DNA of 18,053 nt from Candidatus Bathyarchaeota archaeon (GTDB taxonomy: Archaea; Thermoproteota; Bathyarchaeia; TCS64), in assembly GCA_030613835.1 (NCBI GenBank), contig JAUWLH010000011.1, positions 1-18,053 of the forward strand, in the 5' to 3' direction. The notes beneath the pieces were generated by a model. That model was not told the origin of the DNA. It worked only from the letters and a program-made list of their open reading frames with translations, and did no database searches. This document shows positions 7,285-14,496 of the stretch, in pieces. The position numbers and the translations under genes were made by a program. Within the stretch, counting starts at the first letter, position 1. Each line of letters opens with the position of its first letter.

Positions 7285-8508
7285 TTGGACTACGAGGAAC
7301 TCTATAGAGAGAGGAAGGAGAGGCTCTCACGGGCTTATGCCCTAAAAGAACCTGATAGGGTGCCATTGAGCAGCAGTTACAGTTACTTCGCCGCGAGGTA
7401 TGGGGGCATCACCATCCAGGAGTTCCTCACGGATTATGACAAGCTGAGAGGAGCGGTAGTCAAGACCTCCGTTGATTTCGGCTACGATACCGCGGGGGGC
7501 GGCGGGGGAATCTACTCACTGCCCCTGGTGATAGCGATGATGCGGGACTATGATGGGATAGTGCCTGGGATGGTCAACATACCCCTCCAGAAGATCCTGG
7601 GGATGAGGTACGGAAGGTTCCCGGGAATAGAGATGCAGAAGGACACTCCGCCCCAGTTCATCGGGCAGGAGTACATGAAGGTAGACGAGTACGACGAGCT
7701 GATAGATGACCCCCACGGGTTCATAGCCACCAAGATAATACCCCGGTCCTTCACCGAGCTGGAGGACCTCAGCTCTCCGAGAGCCATGTCAGCGCTCATC
7801 AGGTACGGCGAGGAGAGCGAAAAGTACAGGGCCGGCATGAGAAAGATGGGAGCCGAGCTGAGGAGCTACGGGTTCCCCAGCTTCAGCGGGGGCTTCTCGT
7901 ACGCCCCCCTGGACCTCATTGGGGACTATATGCGGGACATCAAGAACCTGCTCCTCGACACATTCAGGGTTCCTGAGAAGGTGATTCAGGCAGCCGAGGC
8001 TGTGAAGGAGGTAATAATTGAGTTGGCGATGATCAACGCTAAATTCGCCCCTAAGGGAGCACATGCCTTCATACCCCTTCACCTGAACGAGTACTTCTCA
8101 CCAAAGCAGTTCCACGAGTTCTACTGGCCCACCTTGAAAGAGGTGGTCAAAGAGCTCATCAAGCTGGGCTTTGTGCCCTCCATCTTCTACGAGGGCTACC
8201 ATGACGCCCACCTTGAGTCAATCCTTGAGCTACCAAAAGGCTAGACCATAGCCAAGTTCGAGAAGACTGACCTGAAAAAAGCCAAGGAGGTAATCGGGAA
8301 CCACGCTTGTGTAATTGGAGGCCCACCTGCATCCCTCTTCCTGAGCGGGACACCGACCAAGATCGATGATTACGTCAGGGACCTCATGGAGCAGGTCAAG
8401 GAAGGCGGTGGATTCGTTTTAGCACCTGGGGTAAATATCCCAGAGGAGGCCGATCCCGCTAACGTGAAGGCCCTCATGGATGCCGTGGAGAAACACGGCG
8501 TCTATTGA
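7285..8508 (+). CDS. UroD/MtaA-family corrinoid methyltransferase with in-frame UAG at codon 320
   Basis: 407 codons with one internal UAG (8242-8244). The N-terminal part runs from MDYEELYRERKERLSRAY to FYEGYHDAHLESILELPKG, typical of UroD-family proteins of methyl transfer. After the UAG the same frame continues for 87 codons: TIAKFEKTDLKKAKEVIG, NHACVIGGPPASL, LSGTPTKIDDYV, GGGFVLAPG, …EKHGVY, ending in TGA. Read through, it has the full family length and C-terminus; stopped at UAG it would be 319 residues and lose the last part of the TIM barrel, including Cys342. Relatives as I recall them read LPKGK, so UAG replaces a Lys codon (AAG to TAG). The TTG at 7285 is chosen because GAGGT lies 6 bases upstream; GTG 7249 would overlap the corrinoid gene. 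Alternatives are a nonsense mutation or a sequencing error. Family certain; decoding uncertain. Confidence 0.85.
8242..8244 (+). other. In-frame UAG: candidate pyrrolysine or readthrough codon
   Basis: The codon lies in GGC-TAG-ACC, between LPKG and TIAKFEKTD. The flanking reading frame is intact on both sides and keeps family sequence. No downstream hairpin is obvious to me from reading the next 60 bases. UAG is an ordinary stop for many genes in this window. Confidence 0.6.
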
Positions 8509-9182
8509 TTTTCTACTCCGAATATCTCCACCAGCTTAGAGTCGAAAGCGGTCCTTCTGCCCATACATTTCTCTCTTGAACACAGCTCACAGCTCTCGAA
8601 GCCAGCCTCTGATGGGAAGAGGAGCCCAGATACAGTCTTAACCGGCACCATTAGGCACGTCTTGGTTAAATGGACACCTATCCTGTCCACGTTGTCCCCG
8701 AACAGGCTGAACAACTCACGCTGCTGAGTGATGGGCCACTCGTCCAGTCTGCCAGGGCCTACACTTGAAAGCTTTTTAATCCCGTATTTCTCGGCAAGGT
8801 GGGTCCTCAGGTACTGGTACGCTTTTGACACTACCACGGTCTTGACCTGGTCCAGCAGCATGGCGCTCTGCCCCTTCGAAAGCTCCACCGCATCGAGTTC
8901 GACGCCAGCGGTCACTATGTAGGGGAAGACCCTCCCCACCTGTTCTAGGTTCATTCGTACAACCTTGCTCGTGAACACGGTGTCGCCTATTGTCACGCGA
9001 TCTCCCTCTATCTTGTCAACAAAGGAGACAGAGTATAGGGCCTTTGGGTTCATCACGGGGGCGATGGTTTCTATCAGGGAATCCAGTTTATCCCTTATGT
9101 AATCAACATTCCTTCGAATTCGCAGACCCTTGACAAGTTCATCAGCATCCAGCTTGATAGGAATATTCTCGATTACCTTCAT
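8502..9182 (-). CDS. MetH-activation-domain-like corrinoid protein with C-terminal Cys cluster
   Basis: 226 residues. The central and C-terminal parts resemble the reactivation domain of B12-dependent methionine synthase: PGRLDEWPITQQRELFSLF (143-161), then GVHLTKTCLMVPVKTVSGLLF (169-189). In MetH this domain binds AdoMet and remethylates cob(II)alamin. Standalone versions occur beside corrinoid methyltransferases. The tail carries Cys198, Cys201 and Cys206 (CELCSREKC), with a fourth Cys at 176, possibly an iron-sulfur or zinc site; MetH lacks this. It converges on the UroD-type gene, whose TGA overlaps its TAG (7-base overlap). It probably helps maintain the same corrinoid, perhaps with AdoMet, alongside RACo. 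The exact role is inferred. Confidence 0.8.
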   Translation of the reverse strand: MKVIENIPIKLDADELVKGLRIRRNVDYIRDKLDSLIETIAPVMNPKALYSVSFVDKIEGDRVTIGDTVFTSKVVRMNLEQVGRVFPYIVTAGVELDAVELSKGQSAMLLDQVKTVVVSKAYQYLRTHLAEKYGIKKLSSVGPGRLDEWPITQQRELFSLFGDNVDRIGVHLTKTCLMVPVKTVSGLLFPSEAGFESCELCSREKCMGRRTAFDSKLVEIFGVENQ

Positions 9183-9284
9183 TTGATCCCCACTTGACCT
9201 TGGCTAACCATCTACTCGGACTCTTATGAAGTAAACCGATGCTCTATAGCAACTGAATTCTTTGCCCGAGTTCATGGTTAAAAC

Positions 9285-9752
9285 ATGTCGAGGGTACTCT
9301 GCGATTCACTGATGTCACAGTTCAGGAGCACATGGCGCATGATGGATCAGGCCATGGAGGAGATCGATGATGAGAGATGGTTGTGGGGCGTCAATGGCTG
9401 GACCTACGCGGACACAATTTACCACCTAATCATCACACAAGAGTTCTACATCAGGGATAAGCCCGAGGGCATGAGATGGGGAAGCCTCTACGGAGACATG
9501 GAGAGAATGCCCTCCGAGTACTACCCAACAAGGGAAGTCTTGATAGATTACAAGGAAATCATCGAAAGCAAGGTCGAGGATTATCTTTGCTCAACGAATG
9601 ATTCTGATCTCCTAGGCACTGACGGTTTCAGCGAGTACCTACCAACAATCCACGAAAAGCTGCTCTACCTCGTGAGGCACAACGCCCACCATATAGGGGA
9701 GCTCACGTTGGTGCACAGGGAGCTTAACCTCGGTAGGATAAAGTGGATATAA
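9285..9752 (+). CDS. DinB/YfiT-like putative metal-binding protein
   Basis: 155 residues, mostly helical, the usual length for the DinB superfamily. His47 in IYHLIITQEFYI and the LVRHNAHHIGEL motif near residue 132 supply the three histidines that bind a divalent metal in this four-helix-bundle family. Members act as thiol-dependent transferases or hydrolases or have no known reaction. No particular substrate can be named. The ATG at 9285 fits the family N-terminus (FRSTWRMMDQAMEEIDDERW). It lies downstream of, and divergent from, the activation-protein gene. No strong promoter is visible. Confidence 0.75.
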   Translation: MSRVLCDSLMSQFRSTWRMMDQAMEEIDDERWLWGVNGWTYADTIYHLIITQEFYIRDKPEGMRWGSLYGDMERMPSEYYPTREVLIDYKEIIESKVEDYLCSTNDSDLLGTDGFSEYLPTIHEKLLYLVRHNAHHIGELTLVHRELNLGRIKWI

Positions 9753-9806
9753 ACAGGAATCAGCACAGAAAATACCTCTATATACAATACGCGGTTTGAT
9801 CAGTAG

Positions 9807-9844
9807 TTTTTTATGCTATTCGCGTTATTTTCCCCAACAAGGTG
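9807..9844 (+). promoter_or_regulatory. TATA-like box and ribosome binding site of the SCP2-like gene
   Basis: TTTTTTATG (9807-9815) lies about 40 bases before ATG 9851. AAGGTG, with its GGTG core at 9841-9844, lies 6 bases before the ATG. This is one of the few genes here with a clear leader and Shine-Dalgarno site rather than a leaderless start. Confidence 0.5.
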
Positions 9845-9850
9845 TAAACA

Positions 9851-10237
9851 ATGGTTCAATTTCTAGGTCTGGATTACTGGAAAAAAGTAAAAGAGATAGC
9901 GAACGCCGATGAGGAGTTCAGGATCAAGACAAAAATGTTCAACGCTTCATTCACGTACGGAGCGACTGACAACGACTCAGTCCCGGATATCTACATGAAG
10001 TTCGATGACGGAGAGGTAATGGAAATCAGGGAGCTTGAAGAGGGCGAAAAGACCGATTACACCCTTGCAGGTCCATACGAGATCTGGACAAAGCTCAACA
10101 AAGGTGATCTGGACGCCCAAAGCGCACTCATGACGAGGCAGCTCCCGTTCAAGGGAAACATGAGCAGCATCATCAGGTACAGCAAGGCTTTCCTGAGACT
10201 CTTCGAGCTGATGCAGACCATCCCAGTTGAGTACTAG
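9851..10237 (+). CDS. SCP2 sterol/lipid-binding-domain-like protein
   Basis: 128 residues. The pattern of the SCP2 fold is visible: a helix with YWKKVKEIANADEEF, strands around ATFNASFTYGA-like sequence and PDIYMKFDDGEVMEI, then YTLAGPYEIWTKLNKGDLDAQSALMTRQLPFKGN and a final helix RYSKAFLRLFELMQTI. Small archaeal SCP2-like proteins probably bind lipids or acyl chains; the ligand is unknown. A TATA-like box and a GGTG ribosome site support ATG 9851. A T-run (10244-10249) follows the TAG stop. Confidence 0.8.
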   Translation: MVQFLGLDYWKKVKEIANADEEFRIKTKMFNASFTYGATDNDSVPDIYMKFDDGEVMEIRELEEGEKTDYTLAGPYEIWTKLNKGDLDAQSALMTRQLPFKGNMSSIIRYSKAFLRLFELMQTIPVEY

Positions 10238-10243
10238 ACTCAA

Positions 10244-10249
10244 TTTTTT
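10244..10249 (+). terminator. T-run after the SCP2-like gene
   Basis: Six T residues begin 7 bases after the TAG stop of the SCP2-like gene. Archaeal transcription often ends at such runs without a hairpin. A second run (TTTTTTT) lies near 10281. Confidence 0.4.
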
Positions 10250-10303
10250 CATTTCAACAAAATAACCACCATTTGGCGATTTTTTTATTCACCTGTAGTT
10301 TGA

Positions 10304-10312
10304 TTTATATAC
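10304..10312 (+). promoter_or_regulatory. TATA-like box of the Lrp/AsnC gene
   Basis: TTTATATAC is centred about 34 bases before ATG 10342. This gives a transcript with a leader of only a few bases. Confidence 0.6.
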
Positions 10313-10341
10313 ATCTCTGTTCATCTGATTGAAGAATATCC

Positions 10342-10785
10342 ATGATTGATGAGACTTCCAAGAAAGTGTTGGCAGAGTACCTCAAGGATAGTAGGCAGAG
10401 CTTCAGGGAGGTAGCCCGCAAGATAGGCATAAGCAGCGGGACCGTGGCCAGCCGTATCAAGGAGATGGAGGAAGCAGGTATCATAAAAAAGTACTCCACT
10501 ATGCTCAACTACGAAAAGCTGGGATTCGAGTTGACGGCAGTGACTGAAGTCACGATATCGGAGGGCATGATGATCGAGGTCGGTAACGAGATAGCCAAGA
10601 TACCGCACACGGTTGGAGTTTACAACATTACAGGGGACTCTGACATACTGATCATCGCCAAATTCAGGTCAAGGGCCGAGCTCAGCAACTTTACTAAATC
10701 TGTGCTGAAGATGAATCACGTTGTCAGGACAAAAACCCATGTGGTGCTGAACACGCTGAAGGAAGACTATGGAATTATTCCCTAG
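10342..10785 (+). CDS. Lrp/AsnC-family transcriptional regulator
   Basis: 147 residues. Residues 1-60 form the AsnC helix-turn-helix (SFREVARKIGISSGTVASRIKEMEEAGIIKKYS). Residues 65-145 form the RAM ligand-binding domain, with EVGNEIAKIPHTVGVYNITGDSDILIIAKFRS. These proteins form octamers that respond to amino acids or other small effectors. The gene converges on the kor operon, with an 11-base overlap at the 3' ends, so control of 2-oxoacid oxidation is a reasonable guess, not shown. A TATA-like box supports the ATG. Stop is TAG. Confidence 0.93.
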   Translation: MIDETSKKVLAEYLKDSRQSFREVARKIGISSGTVASRIKEMEEAGIIKKYSTMLNYEKLGFELTAVTEVTISEGMMIEVGNEIAKIPHTVGVYNITGDSDILIIAKFRSRAELSNFTKSVLKMNHVVRTKTHVVLNTLKEDYGIIP

Positions 10786-11323
10786 CCCTCTTTCCTAGTC
10801 TAAACCCTTCCTCAAGCGCCCTTGTGTTGAGGTCAACGAAACGAGGGAACCTATCCTTTATCGAGAGCTTCAATGCCTCCAACGTGACTTGACCCGTTAT
10901 CGCCTGAACAGCTCCAAGCATCACCATGTTGGCAGCTAGAGAGTTTCCTAACTTCTTCGCGGTCTCTAGAGCGGAGATACCGTAATAGGACACCCCCTCC
11001 TTTTTCTCGCTGATCTCGACGAGGCCCGTCTCGTAGATGATGACCCCGCCTTCTTTCACTGACTCGCTAAAACTGGAGTAGCTATCAAGGGACATGGCAA
11101 CCAGGACGTCAACTAAACCTGTTTTGGGGTAATCAATGGGTGCCTCGGATAATATCACGTCAGCCTTGCAAGAGCCCCCTCGTGCGGCTGGCCCGTAGCT
11201 CTGGACCATTAACGCGTTTGAGTCGTGGTGGAGGCTGGCGGCCCTAGCTAAGACGTAGCCAAAGGTGACTACTCCCTGTCCACCGAATCCGGCTACCCTG
11301 ACCGAGTACCTGCTACTACTCAT
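10775..11323 (-). CDS. korC: 2-oxoacid:ferredoxin oxidoreductase, gamma subunit
   Basis: 182 residues from ATG 11323. The gamma-subunit signature opens the protein: VRVAGFGGQGVVTFGYVLARAA (8-29), followed by SYGPAARGGSCKADVILS and later LGNSLAANMVMLGA. The subunit is part of the CoA-binding module of ferredoxin-linked 2-oxoacid oxidation. An upstream GTG/ATG extension would run back inside korB and has no family likeness. The start overlaps the korB stop (ATGAGTAG, 8 bases), so the two are translationally coupled. It is the last gene of korDABC. Confidence 0.93.
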   Translation of the reverse strand: MSSSRYSVRVAGFGGQGVVTFGYVLARAASLHHDSNALMVQSYGPAARGGSCKADVILSEAPIDYPKTGLVDVLVAMSLDSYSSFSESVKEGGVIIYETGLVEISEKKEGVSYYGISALETAKKLGNSLAANMVMLGAVQAITGQVTLEALKLSIKDRFPRFVDLNTRALEEGFRLGKRARE

Positions 11324-12137
11324 CGATGTTTCTCTCCAGCTCCGCGAGAACCTCATCGTAGGTAGGCCTGCGCTCATCCACAAAGTTGCCGAGAAGGATC
11401 TCCCGCTCGGGCTCGATAACGGCCTCCGTGGGGTGAACCTTTGCTATCCTTGAGTTGTTCTTCAACTGGTTCATCATCTGGATGGGCGTCATCTTGTTCA
11501 GTCTCCCATAGCCAGTGGTGCAAGGGCTGATAACCTCTATGAAGCTAAACCCCTTCTTCAGCAGCCCTTTCTTTATGGCGTTCTTCAACTGGAACGCGTG
11601 GTACACGGTCCAACGTGAGACCATGGTCGCACCGGCTGCGGAGACAAGGGAGACCAGGTTAAACGGGTTCTCCATGTTACCGAATGGACTCGTGGGCGTG
11701 CGCATGTTCTTGGGTGTGGTGGGGCCGTACTGTGCCCCAGTCATCCCGTAGTTGAAGTTGTTGCTGCATATCACCAGCATGTTGATGTTCCTCCGCGCAG
11801 CGTGGATCAGGTGGTTTCCGCCTATGGCGAACAGGTCCCCGTCGCCGCTGATCACAACGGGCTTCAACTCGGGGTTGGCGAGATTGACGCCGGTGGCGAA
11901 AGGCAGAGCTCTCCCGTGGGTGGTGTGGAACGCGTCCGTGTTGACGTATCCTGATGCCCTGCCAGCACAGCCGATGCCCGAGACGGTGACAACCTTGTCG
12001 AGGTTCATCCCGGTCTCTCTGAGCGCCTCGACATAGGCATGTAATAAGATACCGAGGCCACAGCCCTCACACCATATGTGGGGCAGCCTATCCATCCTCA
12101 GGTACTCGGATAGCCCGTGCTCGATATTCTCGGTCAC
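11316..12137 (-). CDS. korB: 2-oxoacid:ferredoxin oxidoreductase, beta subunit
   Basis: 273 residues, typical KorB length. It binds thiamine diphosphate through GDGDLFAIGGNH followed by NNFNYGMTGAQ, the family's TPP/Mg motif. HIWCEGCGLG near residue 20 and GIGCAGR near 55 give the conserved Cys residues for the [4Fe-4S] cluster. FHTTHGRALPFATGVNLANPEL is also characteristic. With KorA it oxidises a 2-oxo acid, most likely 2-oxoglutarate, to the acyl-CoA, CO2 and reduced ferredoxin. GTG 12137 overlaps the korA TGA as GTGA. The close relatives VorB and OorB cannot be excluded. Confidence 0.93.
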   Translation of the reverse strand: MTENIEHGLSEYLRMDRLPHIWCEGCGLGILLHAYVEALRETGMNLDKVVTVSGIGCAGRASGYVNTDAFHTTHGRALPFATGVNLANPELKPVVISGDGDLFAIGGNHLIHAARRNINMLVICSNNFNYGMTGAQYGPTTPKNMRTPTSPFGNMENPFNLVSLVSAAGATMVSRWTVYHAFQLKNAIKKGLLKKGFSFIEVISPCTTGYGRLNKMTPIQMMNQLKNNSRIAKVHPTEAVIEPEREILLGNFVDERRPTYDEVLAELERNIDE

Positions 12138-13279
12138 TTTGACATCCTCCTTATCTCATCCAGTATCTCAAGCGGCGTGTGGGGGTTCTCACCCAACTTG
12201 GGCATAAACTTGAGCGGCGTTGGCTTGATGACGCGCTCCACTTCCCTCACCAGCTGCCCGTAATTCATCTCTGGGACAATGACCCCTTTTATGGCCTCGA
12301 CCTTGGAGAGCAGTATTTTTTCAGGGAAAGGCCAGAGGGTCTTGAGCCTAAGCAGCCCCGCCTTGATATCCTCGCCTCTAGCCTGCTTGACCGCCGTCGC
12401 CGATGAACGAGCGGTGATCCCGTAGGCGACCACCAGGACATCACAGTCCTCTGTATCAATCTCCTCCACCATGATTATCTGGTCGGCGTGAATCCTGATC
12501 TTGTCGCTCAGCCTCCGCACCAGCTTGTTCTGGGCCTCGACGCTCATGTCAGGGTAGCCCCTCTCGTCGTGGGTCAGCCCAGTCGAGTAGAACCTGTACC
12601 CCTCGCCGAAACTGGCCATCTCGGGGACTAGGGATTCGTCCACCTGGTAGGGCTTGTACAGATGAGGCTCGCATGTAGGCTTCCTCCTGTTGATGATATT
12701 GATCTCATCCTTCTCCGGGATGACCAGTTTCTCGTACATATGACCGATGTTGGCATCCGATAACAGGAAAACTGGAAGCCGGTACTGCTCGCTCAGGTTG
12801 AACGCCTGGATGGTCATGGTGTACATCTCCTGCACAGATTGAGGCGCAAGGGCTATCACCTCAACGTCCCCGTGCATCCCCCACCGGACCTGCATCACAT
12901 CTCCCTGGGCTCCCACCGTGGGCTGGCCTGTGCTTGGGCCACCCCTCATGACGTTGACTATTACCATGGGGGCCTCTGTCATTACTGCCAAGCCCAAGTT
13001 TTCGAGCATAAGACTGATTCCCGGTCCACTGGTCGCGGTCATAACCTTCCTACCGGTAAAACTTGCTCCAATCAGGGAGGCTACCGCGCTGATCTCGTCC
13101 TCGAACTGGACAAATTTACGTTTCAACACGGGGAACCTTGAGGCAAGCCTTTCAGCTATCTCTGTTGCTGGGGTGATGGGATAGGACGCAAAGTAATCGC
13201 ATCCAGCCGATATGGCGCCCTCCGCACACGCCCAGTCACCGTGGACGAAGTGCTCCCCGGACAATACATCAAGGGACAT
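12134..13279 (-). CDS. korA: 2-oxoacid:ferredoxin oxidoreductase, alpha subunit
   Basis: 381 residues from ATG 13279. Family marks include GDWACAEGAISAGCDYFASYPITPATEIAE, FEDEISAVASLIGASFTGRKVMTATSGPGISLM, and MRGGPSTGQPTVGAQGDVMQ. It has no fused gamma domain, as expected for the four-subunit korDABC form. It supplies the pyrimidine-ring side of the TPP site and binds substrate. The start ATG shares one base with the TGA stop of the ferredoxin gene (TGATG). An upstream GTG would add 19 residues with no likeness. 2-oxoglutarate is the most likely substrate, but a branched-chain substrate is possible. Confidence 0.93.
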   Translation of the reverse strand: MSLDVLSGEHFVHGDWACAEGAISAGCDYFASYPITPATEIAERLASRFPVLKRKFVQFEDEISAVASLIGASFTGRKVMTATSGPGISLMLENLGLAVMTEAPMVIVNVMRGGPSTGQPTVGAQGDVMQVRWGMHGDVEVIALAPQSVQEMYTMTIQAFNLSEQYRLPVFLLSDANIGHMYEKLVIPEKDEINIINRRKPTCEPHLYKPYQVDESLVPEMASFGEGYRFYSTGLTHDERGYPDMSVEAQNKLVRRLSDKIRIHADQIIMVEEIDTEDCDVLVVAYGITARSSATAVKQARGEDIKAGLLRLKTLWPFPEKILLSKVEAIKGVIVPEMNYGQLVREVERVIKPTPLKFMPKLGENPHTPLEILDEIRRMSK

Positions 13280-13500
13280 CACTCGACCTCCACCTCGCCT
13301 ATCGTCAAGGCGAAATCCGGGCAGAGCATGGTGCACAGCTCACAAAGTGTGCATTTCTCGGGGTGAACTATCTCGGGCATGGTCGTCCCCTTCACGTTCC
13401 GTTTATCTGATTTCTCGAAGACCTTGTTCGGACAAAACTCAATGCAATAACCACAGCCTTTACACAGGCTCTCAATAAACTTGATGCTCTGACGGGCCAA
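13279..13500 (-). CDS. korD: 2[4Fe-4S] ferredoxin, delta subunit of the 2-oxoacid oxidoreductase
   Basis: 73 residues. Two classic cluster motifs are present: Cys13, Cys16, Cys19 and Cys23-Pro (CKGCGYCIEFCP), and Cys50, Cys53, Cys56 and Cys60-Pro (CTLCELCTMLCP). It passes electrons from the TPP site to free ferredoxin. It is the first gene of the operon and is coupled to korA through TGATG. The start is TTG at 13500, with AAGGT about 9 bases upstream; no in-frame ATG precedes the first cluster motif. A TATA-like box lies at 13538-13546. Confidence 0.93.
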   Translation of the reverse strand: MARQSIKFIESLCKGCGYCIEFCPNKVFEKSDKRNVKGTTMPEIVHPEKCTLCELCTMLCPDFALTIGEVEVE

Positions 13501-13537
13501 ATGATTAAACCTTCTTCAGAAATCAGACCCAAGTCGG

Positions 13538-13546
13538 GTTATAATA
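13538..13546 (-). promoter_or_regulatory. TATA-like box of the kor operon
   Basis: The minus strand reads TATTATAAC, centred about 42 bases before the TTG of korD. A short leader with an AAGGT ribosome site fits between them. A copy of the repeat ACATTTGACCA lies immediately upstream. Confidence 0.6.
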
Positions 13547-13550
13547 CTTT

Positions 13551-13633
13551 ACATTTGACCAAAAACGCTACAAATAACCACCTTTAGGCTGTATTTGAGT
13601 CATTAAAATCGAGCCACATTAGACATTTGACCA
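13551..13633. repeat. Pair of 11-base direct repeats upstream of korD
   Basis: ACATTTGACCA occurs exactly at 13551-13561 and 13623-13633, start to start 72 bases. The first copy abuts the kor TATA box on its upstream side. They could be regulator sites; the Lrp/AsnC protein converging on the operon is one candidate. Two copies may also arise by chance in AT-rich DNA. Confidence 0.45.
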
Positions 13634-13667
13634 GTAATTAGGGTAATTATCAACTGCCTTTATATAC

Positions 13668-13910
13668 TCAGATGGGGAACTCGTCTTCCTCGAACTGAGC
13701 CAGTATTGACTTGTCCTGTACTGTGATGTTCCCGTACACAATCCCGATAACCCCCGAGTAGAGCAGCTTCTTCTTCAGCGCCTTGAACTCCTCAGGTTTA
13801 ATGACCTCATCTGCGACCAGCCTGTCCCTGATGGTGTCCTGTCCCATCTGGGCATGGCCTGAGCTACAAAGAACCCTCAGGAAAGCCTTCTCTACCTCGC
13901 TGAACTCCAT
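13668..13910 (-). CDS. Hypothetical 80-residue protein
   Basis: 80 residues starting MEFSEVEKAFLRVL and ending …FEEDEFPI. The middle is helical and charged (TIRDRLVADEVIKPEEFKALKKKLLYSG), followed by a hydrophobic strand (VIGIVYGNITVQ). It could be a small winged-helix-like fold, but I do not recognise a family. ATG 13910 is chosen because a strong GAGGTG lies 5 bases before it and a TATA-like CATATAC (near 13951) places the transcript start near 13925. The open frame runs back to a TTG at 13997, but that part would precede the transcript. It is divergent from the PNPOx-like gene. Confidence 0.65.
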   Translation of the reverse strand: MEFSEVEKAFLRVLCSSGHAQMGQDTIRDRLVADEVIKPEEFKALKKKLLYSGVIGIVYGNITVQDKSILAQFEEDEFPI

Positions 13911-13999
13911 CTGGACACCTCGACGGACGCCATGTTCATGGAAATGGAAGTATATGGATTTACCCATAACCTCTATTAGTCCAGACCCACGGATCAATC

Positions 14000-14431
14000 A
14001 TGACTAATCTAACGGAAGTTATAGATAAATTTGGGACCCTAAACCACGTCGTCATAGCAACTGTGGAGGGAACCAGACCGAGGCTCAGACCCATGACCCT
14101 CGTGAGGCACGGTGCCTCGTTCTACTTCGCCACCGGCTCAAACGCCAACAAGGTGAAGCAGCTGGAGTCCAACCCACAGGTGGAGATCATACTCCAGTGG
14201 AAAGAGGAGCCCAACAACGGGTACATCAGACTCGACGGGAAAGCCGTAAAGGAGACAAACGTGGAAACCATCGCCCAGCTGTACCACCGGTTCGAGTACT
14301 TCAGCAAGCTATGGAAAAGCCCGGACGACCCGACCCTAGTAGTCTACAGAGTGGAAGCCAGGCGTTACGACTACATGAAGCCCGGAGAGTGGACCAGCGT
14401 CAAGATAGAGGAAAAACAGTCCGCTAGTTGA
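14000..14431 (+). CDS. Pyridoxamine 5'-phosphate oxidase-like (FMN-binding split barrel) protein
   Basis: 143 residues. The split-barrel pattern of PNPOx-like proteins is present: HVVIATVEGTRPRLRPMTLVRHGASFYFATGSNANKVKQLESNPQVEIILQW, then YIRLDGKAV and a C-terminal VVYRVEARRYDYMKPGEW. RLRPM and the ATGSNANKVKQL stretch match the FMN-phosphate binding strands. True pyridoxamine oxidase is unlikely; members of this group bind FMN, F420 or heme and the substrate is unknown. The ATG at 14000 starts at the conserved N-terminus. A run of seven T (14444-14450) follows the TGA. Confidence 0.85.
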   Translation: MTNLTEVIDKFGTLNHVVIATVEGTRPRLRPMTLVRHGASFYFATGSNANKVKQLESNPQVEIILQWKEEPNNGYIRLDGKAVKETNVETIAQLYHRFEYFSKLWKSPDDPTLVVYRVEARRYDYMKPGEWTSVKIEEKQSAS

Positions 14432-14443
14432 CCCAGAAAAATA

Positions 14444-14450
14444 TTTTTTT
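14444..14450 (+). terminator. T-run after the PNPOx-like gene
   Basis: Seven T residues begin 12 bases after the TGA stop, preceded by an A-run. This is a typical intrinsic archaeal termination signal. It lies in the convergent spacer with pcn. Confidence 0.5.
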
Positions 14451-14482
14451 CTCGTTATATTAGGTTACTTGATGCAAGAAAA

Positions 14483-14496
14483 GGGGTTTAGACCCC
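14483..14496 (-). terminator. Hairpin around the pcn stop codon
   Basis: GGGGT and ACCCC pair over a 4-base loop. On the minus strand the loop holds the TAA stop of pcn, and TTTTCTT follows. The design matches the hairpin at the end of acdA. Confidence 0.45.

Noticed and set aside
7249..8244. Treating the UroD-type gene as a complete gene ending at 8244
   Set aside because: The family sequence continues in the same frame for 87 more codons to a TGA; the shorter form lacks the C-terminal part of the barrel.
10781..10791. GGAAT-A-ATTCC palindrome at the korC stop as a third stop-codon hairpin
   Set aside because: Arms near 10771-10781 are only 5 bp, the loop is too small for an RNA hairpin, and the bases also code the Lrp C-terminus.
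13668..13997. 109-residue version of the small gene from TTG 13997
   Set aside because: The GAGGTG ribosome site and TATA-like box point to ATG 13910; the longer start would precede the transcript.
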